Assembly: GCA_023251835.1 (NCBI GenBank)
Contig: JAHEXZ010000052.1
Location: 5,479 to 38,474, forward strand
Source: Bacteroidota bacterium
GTDB taxonomy: Bacteria > Bacteroidota > Bacteroidia > 2-12-FULL-35-15
Length of the DNA: 32,996 nt
Direction of reading: 5' to 3'
A program made the position numbers and the translations under genes. This document shows, one piece after another, positions 27,214-32,996 of this stretch (position 1 is the first letter of the stretch; the number at the start of each line of letters is the position of its first letter). The notes beneath the pieces were generated by a model. It was not told the origin of the DNA, did no database searches, and saw nothing but the letters and a program-made list of their open reading frames with translations.

Positions 27214-27246
27214 AAAAAATGCTCCAGTAAATGGGGCATTTTTTTT
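27214..27246 (+). terminator. intrinsic terminator of rpmH
   Basis: AATGCTCC (27218-27225) pairs with GGGGCATT (27233-27240) with one G-U pair and a seven-base loop. It is followed by six T residues, with an A-run before the stem. It lies about 30 bases after the rpmH stop codon. Confidence 0.9.
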
Positions 27247-27354
27247 GTCCCAAACTGTCCCCATCCTTTTGAAAACTTGTTAATATAATTTTAAGTAAAA
27301 AGGTCTGCAAATAAGTACTTTCGTAAGCAAATTGAATACCTGGTTACGAGTCAA

Positions 27355-27392
27355 AAGATTCCTCCGCTTCGGTCAGAATGACGGACAGAGGT
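27355..27392. repeat. dispersed-repeat fragment upstream of carB
   Basis: AAGATTCCTCCGCTTCGG followed by TCAGAATGACGGA resembles palindromic intergenic repeats common in Bacteroidota. It retains short self-complementary parts (CCTC...GAGG, TCCG...CGGA). It lies only about 20 bases before the carB start codon, so it is part of the carB leader. Confidence 0.45.
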
Positions 27393-27414
27393 AGTAATAT
27401 AATAACAACAAACT

Positions 27415-30234
27415 ATGCCAAAAGATAATTCCATAAAATCAGTGTTAATAATAGGCAGCGGGCCAATTGTGATAGGACAAGCCTGTGAATTTGATTATTC
27501 AGGATCACAAGCAGCACGTTCATTGAAAGAAGAAGGTATCAGGGTTACGCTGATTAATTCCAACCCTGCAACCATTATGACGGATAAGGTAACGGCTGAA
27601 AATGTTTATTTGTTGCCACTGGAAGTAAAATCTATTGTTAAAATACTGGAAGAAAACCGGCATATTGATGCTGTGTTACCAACTGTAGGCGGCCAAACAG
27701 CTCTTAACCTTGCTATGAAATGCAATGAAATGGGCATTTGGAAGAAATATGGTGTTCGAATGATTGGTGTGGACACAGATGCTATTGAGATTACTGAAGA
27801 TCGTGAAAAGTTCCGTCAATGTATGGAATCAATAGGTATAAATATGGCTCCTTCCAAGATATGCCGTTCTTTCCTTGAAGGCAAAGAGATAACACAGGAA
27901 TTTGGCTTTCCGCTGGTGATTCGACCTTCCTTTACACTTGGTGGCAGCGGAGGTGCCGTAATTTATCAGAAAGAAGATTTTGACAAAGCCTTAGACCGGG
28001 GTTTACATACATCGCCCATACACGAAGTATTGATTGACAAAGCCGTATTGGGCTGGAAAGAATACGAATTAGAGCTATTGCGCGACAGCAATGATAATGT
28101 AGTGATTATCTGCTCCATTGAGAACTTTGACCCTATGGGAGTTCATACAGGCGACAGCATCACCGTTGCACCTGCTATGACACTCTCAGACACAACATTT
28201 CAAAAGATGCGTACCATGGCCATCAAAATGATGCGCAGCATCGGAAATTTTGCGGGTGGCTGTAATGTACAGTTTGCTGTGAGTCCGGATGTAACAGAAG
28301 ATATTATTGCCATTGAGATTAATCCACGCGTATCACGCTCATCTGCTCTTGCAAGCAAAGCAACAGGTTATCCTATCGCAAAAATAGCCGCAAAGCTGGC
28401 GATTGGCTTTAACTTAGATGAGTTAGAGAATCAAATTACCAAATCTACATCTGCTTTTTTTGAGCCTACGCTGGATTATGTGATAGTAAAAATCCCACGC
28501 TGGAACTTTGATAAATTTAAAGGAGCTAACCGTGAACTGGGTTTCCAGATGAAATCAGTAGGAGAAGTAATGGGTATAGGCCGCTGCTTCCAGGAAGCAT
28601 TACAAAAAGCTTGTCAGTCGCTGGAAATAAAGCGTAATGGTTTAGGTGCAGATGGAAGAGAAGTTACCAATCAGGCTGAATTATTAAAAAGCCTTGAACG
28701 ACCAAGCTGGAACCGTTTGTTTCATATTTATGATGCAATAAAATTAGGTATTTCTATTAAAACTATACAAAAACTAACCCGTATCGACCCCTGGTTTTTA
28801 AACCAGATTGAAGAACTGATTTTGCTGGAAGGTGAAATATCAAAATATACATTAGCAGAGCTGCCCCGTGAGTTGTTTTATGAAGCAAAACAGAAAGGAT
28901 ATGCTGATCGCCAGATTGCCCACCTGTTGAGGTGTTTAGAAAGTGAAGTGTTTAAACGCAGACAGGAACTGAATATTAAACGTGTTTATAAATTGGTAGA
29001 CACCTGTGCTGCGGAGTTTGAAGCTAAAACCCCTTATTATTACAGTACGTTTGAGGATGAGAATGAATCCATAGCTTCTGACAAGAAAAAAATTATTGTG
29101 CTGGGTAGCGGGCCAAACCGTATAGGACAAGGTATTGAGTTTGACTATAGCTGTGTACATGGAGTGCTTGCTGCTAAAGAATGCGGTTATGAAACCATCA
29201 TGATTAACTGCAACCCCGAAACAGTTTCTACTGATTTTAATATTGCAGATAAACTCTATTTCGAACCTGTTTTCTGGGAACATATTTATGATATTATACT
29301 AAATGAAAAGCCAGTTGGCGTTATTGTTCAGTTGGGCGGACAAACTGCATTAAAACTGGCAGAAAAGCTGGAACGTTACGGAATAAAAATTATCGGAACA
29401 GATTTCAAATCATTAGATTTAGCGGAAGACAGAGGTAGTTTTTCGCAGCTATTAAAAGATAATAATATTCCCTATCCTAAATTTGCAGTAATTGAAGATG
29501 CAGAACAGGCTGTGGAATTTTCAAAAACATTAGGGTTCCCTCTGTTGGTACGTCCTTCGTATGTATTGGGAGGTCAAAGCATGAAAATTGTTATCAATGA
29601 GTTGGATCTGGAGCAACATACTGTTAACCTGCTGAAAGACCATCCGGGCAACCAGGTGTTGATTGATCATTTTTTAGAAGGCGCAATAGAAGCTGAGGCT
29701 GATGCAATATGTGATGGAACTGATGTTTATATTATAGGTATTATGGAGCATATAGAGCCTGCAGGCATTCACTCCGGTGATTCCTATGCTGTGCTGCCTC
29801 CTTTTGATTTAAGTGAAAATGTAATCAACCAGATTAAACAACATACCAAAACCATTGCATTAGCTTTAAATACTGTTGGTTTGCTGAATATACAGTTCGC
29901 CATTAAAAATGAAGTAGTATATATTATTGAAGCGAATCCACGTGCTTCACGCACAGTTCCGTTCATAGCAAAAGCCTATGATGAGCCCTATGTAAATTAT
30001 GCAACTAAAGTGATGCTGGGCGAGAAAAAGATAAAGGATTTTAATTTTAAACCCCGCAAAATAGGTTATGCGATTAAAATTCCTGTATTCTCCTACAACA
30101 AATTTCCCGAAGTAATTAAAGAGCTTGGCCCTGAAATGAAGTCAACCGGTGAAGCTATTTATTTTATTGATGATTTAACAGATGAGTTTTTTCATACCAT
30201 TTACTCGGAGCGTAATTTGTATTTGAGCAGGTAA
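27415..30234 (+). CDS. carB: carbamoyl-phosphate synthase large subunit, short form
   Basis: This 939-residue enzyme makes carbamoyl phosphate from bicarbonate, ammonia and two ATP for pyrimidine and arginine synthesis. The two homologous ATP-grasp halves are intact: SGPIVIGQACEFDYSG and LGGSGGAVIY in the first, SGPNRIGQGIEFDYS and SYVLGGQSMKIV in the second, with the oligomerisation region between. It ends at MKSTGEAIYFIDDLTDEFF...YLSR, the end of the second synthase half. The C-terminal MGS-like allosteric domain of about 130 residues found in E. coli (1,073 residues) is absent. Its last 106 bases are repeated downstream. No carA is visible. Confidence 0.97.
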   Translation: MPKDNSIKSVLIIGSGPIVIGQACEFDYSGSQAARSLKEEGIRVTLINSNPATIMTDKVTAENVYLLPLEVKSIVKILEENRHIDAVLPTVGGQTALNLAMKCNEMGIWKKYGVRMIGVDTDAIEITEDREKFRQCMESIGINMAPSKICRSFLEGKEITQEFGFPLVIRPSFTLGGSGGAVIYQKEDFDKALDRGLHTSPIHEVLIDKAVLGWKEYELELLRDSNDNVVIICSIENFDPMGVHTGDSITVAPAMTLSDTTFQKMRTMAIKMMRSIGNFAGGCNVQFAVSPDVTEDIIAIEINPRVSRSSALASKATGYPIAKIAAKLAIGFNLDELENQITKSTSAFFEPTLDYVIVKIPRWNFDKFKGANRELGFQMKSVGEVMGIGRCFQEALQKACQSLEIKRNGLGADGREVTNQAELLKSLERPSWNRLFHIYDAIKLGISIKTIQKLTRIDPWFLNQIEELILLEGEISKYTLAELPRELFYEAKQKGYADRQIAHLLRCLESEVFKRRQELNIKRVYKLVDTCAAEFEAKTPYYYSTFEDENESIASDKKKIIVLGSGPNRIGQGIEFDYSCVHGVLAAKECGYETIMINCNPETVSTDFNIADKLYFEPVFWEHIYDIILNEKPVGVIVQLGGQTALKLAEKLERYGIKIIGTDFKSLDLAEDRGSFSQLLKDNNIPYPKFAVIEDAEQAVEFSKTLGFPLLVRPSYVLGGQSMKIVINELDLEQHTVNLLKDHPGNQVLIDHFLEGAIEAEADAICDGTDVYIIGIMEHIEPAGIHSGDSYAVLPPFDLSENVINQIKQHTKTIALALNTVGLLNIQFAIKNEVVYIIEANPRASRTVPFIAKAYDEPYVNYATKVMLGEKKIKDFNFKPRKIGYAIKIPVFSYNKFPEVIKELGPEMKSTGEAIYFIDDLTDEFFHTIYSERNLYLSR
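30129..30234 (+). repeat. carB 3'-end repeat, copy 1 (within carB)
   Basis: These are the final 106 bases of carB including its TAA stop. They are identical without mismatch to 31194-31299, 1,065 bases downstream. The last 35 bases before the final stop-codon base also match 31674-31708. Identity ends exactly at the stop codon on the right. Confidence 0.95.
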
Positions 30235-30243
30235 TTAAACAAA

Positions 30244-30274
30244 TTGCTTTCAACTATTTTTTGATTTATCTTTG
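30244..30274 (+). promoter_or_regulatory. promoter of the MNT-HEPN operon
   Basis: TTG (30244-30246), 20 bases, then TATCTTTG (30267-30274) closely matches the Bacteroidota consensus. The start codon at 30286 is only 11 bases further, so the mRNA would have a very short leader. The promoter lies just after the carB repeat and moves with the cassette. Confidence 0.7.
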
Positions 30275-30285
30275 CTTAACAGATT

Positions 30286-30603
30286 ATGGGCGACAATGCA
30301 ATATTAAAAATAATCAAATCTACGGTAAAATCATTCATACCAGAGGCCAGGGTATTGGTTTTTGGATCCAGGGCAAGAGGAGACTTTAATAAGGATAGTG
30401 ATTTTGATATTCTTATATTAACCGATGAAACTTATCCTGAAAGAGTAAAAATAACCTGGGAAACAACTATCCACAAAGCATTGGTTAAAGTATTACGGCT
30501 TCCTTTTGATGTGGTTATGCAAAGCGAAGAGGAGTTGTCGTACAAAAAGAAAATTCGTGGTCATTATCTGTATAGCGCCATGCAAGAAGCAATTGAACTA
30601 TGA
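30286..30603 (+). CDS. MNT-type minimal nucleotidyltransferase
   Basis: This 105-residue protein is a minimal polymerase-beta-fold nucleotidyltransferase. FGSRARGDFNKDSDFDILIL (about 26-45) carries GSxxRG and the metal-binding pair Asp39 and Asp41. A third acidic residue is Asp75 in LPFDVVM. The active site therefore looks intact. In known MNT-HEPN systems this protein is the antitoxin, which modifies the HEPN toxin with adenylate groups. It overlaps the HEPN gene by four bases (ATGA), starts close to its own promoter, and lies between two identical copies of the carB 3' end. Confidence 0.92.
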   Translation: MGDNAILKIIKSTVKSFIPEARVLVFGSRARGDFNKDSDFDILILTDETYPERVKITWETTIHKALVKVLRLPFDVVMQSEEELSYKKKIRGHYLYSAMQEAIEL

Positions 30604-31001
30604 CCCCGGAAAAAAAGGCTCTTTTAGAAAAGTGGTTACTTATTGCTGACCATGATCTTGAAGTTGCCAGGTATATTATTGAAGGTAATCCTATTGTTCT
30701 TGATGCCGCATGTTTCCACTGCCAGCAAGCCATAGAAAAATATCTAAAAGCATTCCTGACTTATAAAGAAGTAGTATTTCATAAAACTCACGATATAGAA
30801 TTATTGAATGAAGAATGCAACCAACTTGATAGCGATTTCGATTTTTTAGATTATAAAGAATTGAATCAATATGCAGTACGCACAAGGTATCCTGATGGGT
30901 ATGTGATGCCTACTATTCAAGAAACCAAAGAGTATCACAAGATTGCTCTTTCGGTGAAAGAGCTGGTTACTAAGAAGGTCATCTTATCCAAAACTTTATA
31001 G
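30600..31001 (+). CDS. HEPN-domain protein, partner of MNT
   Basis: This 133-residue helical protein is a HEPN domain of the PF05168 type. It has WLLIADHDLEVARYII near 12-27, CFHCQQAIEKYLKAFL at 38-53, THDIELL at 64-70 and the closing RTRYPD at 94-99. Toxic HEPN ribonucleases have an R-x4-6-H motif. No arginine here is followed by histidine at that spacing, so this one may lack RNase activity or use other residues. It is translationally coupled to the MNT gene. The pair could be a toxin-antitoxin module or a non-toxic nucleotidyltransferase pair. Confidence 0.9.
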   Translation: MTPEKKALLEKWLLIADHDLEVARYIIEGNPIVLDAACFHCQQAIEKYLKAFLTYKEVVFHKTHDIELLNEECNQLDSDFDFLDYKELNQYAVRTRYPDGYVMPTIQETKEYHKIALSVKELVTKKVILSKTL

Positions 31002-31325
31002 TTTTTAATGCAAAAGGAAGAACGATGCATTTTGGGTAAGGTCAGGAATTTATACGAAGCGAATAAACCTTATTTGAAATAACTTAAACTGGCTCCAATC
31101 TAATAATTTCCTTTCAAATTCCTACATCAATCACCAAAATATCATCCACCTGTTCTCTGTTAATGTTACACGAATAAAAACACACTTTTGAAACCCTGAA
31201 ATGAAGTCAACCGGTGAAGCTATTTATTTTATTGATGATTTAACAGATGAGTTTTTTCATACCATTTACTCGGAGCGTAATTTGTATTTGAGCAGGTAAA
31301 GAAGGGATTCTTGTTTCTGAAAGGT
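31002..31325. other. intergenic stretch with carB 3'-end copy and remnants
   Basis: This 324-bp gap follows the HEPN gene. Its left part (31002-31193) has no recognisable gene; a short minus-strand frame near 31125-31190 ends ...VDDILVIDVGI and may be a protein remnant, but it is too short to identify. Its right part contains the 106-bp carB copy at 31194-31299 and then the end of the HicB-type gene. No terminator is clear. Confidence 0.6.
31194..31299 (+). repeat. carB 3'-end repeat, copy 2
   Basis: This 106-bp sequence is identical to the last 106 bases of carB (30129-30234), including the TAA stop. It has no start codon or upstream carB sequence, so it is a non-functional duplicate. It separates the MNT-HEPN interval from the HicB interval. 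Confidence 0.95.
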
Positions 31326-31553
31326 TCAGGCAGTGAGGCTCAATGAATATTCCAATGTTGAGCTATCATCAGGGATATCTTCTCCTCTGGATTGCAACTC
31401 TTCAATGTATATCTCAATAGCTTCCTTTGCCATCAAAATGGCATGATCCACATTTTCCCCAAAAGTAATACAGCCAGGGAGGGCGGGAATTGTAGCAGTG
31501 TAACGTCCATCCGCTTCCTTATGCAATAGGATTTTATAAGTCAGTTGTTGCAT
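31326..31553 (-). CDS. HicB-family antitoxin-like protein without a HicA partner
   Basis: This 75-residue protein is a single HicB-type domain. It starts with strands LTYKILLHKEADGRYTATIP and continues with ALPGCITFGENVDHAILMAKEAIEIYIEEL, the family signature (PGC...GE...A...AKEAIE). It is too short for the C-terminal helix-turn-helix or ribbon-helix-helix domain that many HicB proteins add. No HicA-like toxin frame is visible on either side within the interval bounded by the carB copies. It lies on the minus strand, opposite to carB, and is probably either an orphan antitoxin or a solitary regulator. Confidence 0.88.
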   Translation of the reverse strand: MQQLTYKILLHKEADGRYTATIPALPGCITFGENVDHAILMAKEAIEIYIEELQSRGEDIPDDSSTLEYSLSLTA

Positions 31554-31673
31554 TTTTTCTTTGTTTTAATATACTTCGGCTGAAACATCTCTCATCAAAG
31601 ATACGAAACGTTACCTCTCCTTCCTAACCAGACTTTGCTCCTTACCTAAATATCTGCCATAGCTTTTCATGCG

Positions 31674-31709
31674 ATTTACTCGGAGCGTAATTTGTATTTG
31701 AGCAGGTAG
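31674..31709 (+). repeat. carB 3'-end repeat, copy 3 (partial, diverged)
   Basis: The 35 bases 31674-31708 match the last part of carB exactly, and the stop codon is TAG where copies 1 and 2 have TAA. Weaker similarity (TTTTCAT) extends a few bases upstream to about 31664. It lies 25 bases beyond the pdhB stop codon. It looks like an older or independently acquired copy. Confidence 0.85.
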
Positions 31710-31734
31710 ATTTGTGGTGTATGTCTTCGCAATC

Positions 31735-32721
31735 TCATTTAGCCGAAGTATACATCACCTCCTTAACTGCTTTTATTACACGGGCTGTATTAGGTAACGA
31801 AGCATCAATCAATGTTGGAGCATAAGGCAGCGGTACATCTGCCGAAGTTACCCGTAGCACTGGAGCGTCCAGATAGTCGAACGCTTCTTTTTGTACTTTA
31901 AATGCTACTTCAGTAGCAATAGAACCCAATGGCCATGCCTCTTCCACAATAACCAAACGGTTAGTTTTCTTAACCGAATTTATAACGGTTGCGTAGTCAA
32001 TCGGACGTACAGTACGTAAATCAACCACTTCTGCACTTATCCCTTCCTTTTCCAATTCAGTTGCAGCAGTTAATGCCTGTTTAATAATTTTACCAAAAGA
32101 AACAATAGTAACATCTTTACCTTCACGTTTTATATCAGCAACTCCAATAGGTATAAGGTATTCGCCTTCCGGGACTTCGCCTTTATCGCCATACATTTGT
32201 TCACTTTCCATAAATATAACAGGATCATTATCCCTGATGGCTGATTTCAAAAGTCCTTTGGCATCATAGGGATTAGACGGCACAATTACTTTCAATCCGG
32301 GGCAATTGGCATACCAGCTGTCAAATGCCTGTGAATGTTGGGAGCTGAGCATTCCTGCAGAAGCCGTTGGGCCACGAAATACAATAGGAACAGAATATTG
32401 CCCACCACTCATACTCATCATTTTAGCAGCAGAATTAACTACCTGGTCTATAGCAACCAGTGAAAAGTTAAATGTCATAAATTCTACAACAGGCCGTAAT
32501 CCATTCATGGCAGCACCCACAGCAATACCTGAAAAACCAAGTTCTGCAATAGGTGTATCAATAACACGTTTGGCACCAAATTCGGCAAGCATGCCTTTAC
32601 TTACTTTATAAGCGCCATTGTATTCTGCAACTTCTTCACCCATCAATAAAATTTTTTCATCTCTGCGCATCTCCTCATTCATGGCTTCACGAAGTGCTTC
32701 ACGAAATTCAATTGTTCTCAT
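31735..32721 (-). CDS. pdhB: pyruvate dehydrogenase E1 component, beta subunit
   Basis: This 328-residue protein is the beta chain of the heterotetrameric alpha2beta2 E1 enzyme, which decarboxylates pyruvate with thiamine diphosphate and feeds acetyl groups to E2. The start MRTIEFREALREAMNEEMRR and the segment LLMGEEVAEYNGAYKVSKGM contain the conserved cofactor-contact glutamate. TPIAELGFSGIAVGAAMNGL, FRGPTASAGMLSSQHSQAF and the C-terminal transketolase domain (VVIVEEAWPLGSIATEV) follow. No E1 alpha or E2 gene is adjacent, consistent with the split pdhB arrangement seen in Bacteroidota. Its 3' end faces the carB cassette region. Confidence 0.96.
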   Translation of the reverse strand: MRTIEFREALREAMNEEMRRDEKILLMGEEVAEYNGAYKVSKGMLAEFGAKRVIDTPIAELGFSGIAVGAAMNGLRPVVEFMTFNFSLVAIDQVVNSAAKMMSMSGGQYSVPIVFRGPTASAGMLSSQHSQAFDSWYANCPGLKVIVPSNPYDAKGLLKSAIRDNDPVIFMESEQMYGDKGEVPEGEYLIPIGVADIKREGKDVTIVSFGKIIKQALTAATELEKEGISAEVVDLRTVRPIDYATVINSVKKTNRLVIVEEAWPLGSIATEVAFKVQKEAFDYLDAPVLRVTSADVPLPYAPTLIDASLPNTARVIKAVKEVMYTSAK

Positions 32722-32741
32722 TCTTTTTATAATTATGTTGA

Positions 32742-32749
32742 CAAATTTA
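32742..32749 (-). promoter_or_regulatory. -7 promoter element of pdhB
   Basis: The minus strand reads TAAATTTG, matching TAnnTTTG, 20 bases upstream of the start codon at 32721. No clear TTG is present at the -33 spacing. Confidence 0.45.
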
Positions 32750-32843
32750 ATGCTTTTTAGCTACGAATAACGAATCCTGATTGGTTTCCTTACTCAATGG
32801 CTATCGGAACCGGAATTTTTTTTGAATTTTGACTTATTACTTT

Positions 32844-32996
32844 TAACTGATGTTACGCAAATTAAAAACTATGTATTTTTCTTTTTGTCTCTTAAGTAAC
32901 TACACTTCAACTACCTGTAAACCAAGATTTTTGGCTTGTCGTTTTAATCTCCTGATTTGATTTTCTTTAAATCCTTCCGTATATTTTTCTATTGGA
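32844..32996 (-). mobile_element. one end of an insertion sequence running off the window
   Basis: TAACTGATGTTACGCAAA at 32844-32861 is identical over 18 bases to the left end region of the element at 8560-8577, and inverted relative to 8824-8838. An open frame runs inward from 32900. The arrangement (terminal repeat, then 38 bases, then the stop codon of an inward frame) is that of an insertion-sequence end. Confidence 0.6.
32900..32996 (-). CDS. C-terminal fragment of a probable transposase (partial)
   Basis: The minus-strand frame entering from the window edge encodes 32 codons ending ...IRRLKRQAKNLGLQVVEV and TAG at 32900. The short basic, amphipathic tail is of the type seen at the C-terminus of several DDE transposases. 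The terminal-repeat sequence just outside supports that reading. The family cannot be named from this fragment, and the rest of the gene lies outside the window. Confidence 0.5.
   Translation of the reverse strand, partial: PIEKYTEGFKENQIRRLKRQAKNLGLQVVEV

Noticed and set aside
31125-31190. Minus-strand frame ending VDDILVIDVGI as a separate gene
   Set aside because: It is about 23 codons long with no start signal or recognisable domain. At most it is a remnant.

Overview
The window is AT-rich chromosomal DNA from a member of the Bacteroidota, most likely the Chitinophagales/Sphingobacteriales side of the phylum. The support is a GldA-type gliding ABC ATPase, a CarboxypepD_reg-TonB receptor, DUF4142 and DUF4136-like lipoproteins, a eukaryotic-type citrate synthase, a short CarB without its allosteric domain, and several promoters matching the Bacteroidota pattern TTG-N18-20-TAnnTTTG. 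No tRNA, rRNA, CRISPR array, complete prophage or intact insertion sequence was seen.

Layout. 1-2400: a small secreted protein and a two-gene phasin-like operon (minus strand) with a promoter and a long terminator hairpin. 2400-11310: mostly metabolic and housekeeping genes: an MFS transporter, a secreted HExxH protein, a CoA-binding protein, a class III aminotransferase, an M13 lipoprotein peptidase, gldA, and rsgA-dtd. A 276-bp element with inverted ends (8563-8838) lies between the peptidase and gldA. 11337-13724: a TonB-dependent receptor, followed by an internally deleted IS982-like relic (13784-14497). 14543-22499: an envelope/stress-type neighbourhood with two DUF4142 lipoproteins, rpoN, a YtxH/holin-like membrane operon, a DUF4136-like lipoprotein, a 14-cysteine copper-binding-type protein, a PAS histidine kinase and a coiled-coil lipoprotein. 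22619-27185: a fused SpmA/SpmB-type membrane protein, enolase, citrate synthase and ribosomal protein L34 (rpmH). 27415-32721: carB, an MNT-HEPN pair, a lone HicB-type protein and pdhB. The right edge holds one end of an insertion sequence.

The most unusual structure is downstream of carB. The last 106 bp of carB, up to and including its stop codon, recur without a mismatch 1,065 bp downstream. The final 35 bp recur a third time about 0.4 kb further on, ending in TAG instead of TAA. The first interval holds the MNT-HEPN gene pair with its own promoter and the second holds a HicB-type gene. This looks like a tandem array of small toxin-antitoxin-type cassettes, each closed by a copy of the carB 3' end, in a safe site between carB and pdhB. 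No recombinase is visible, so the mechanism is open.
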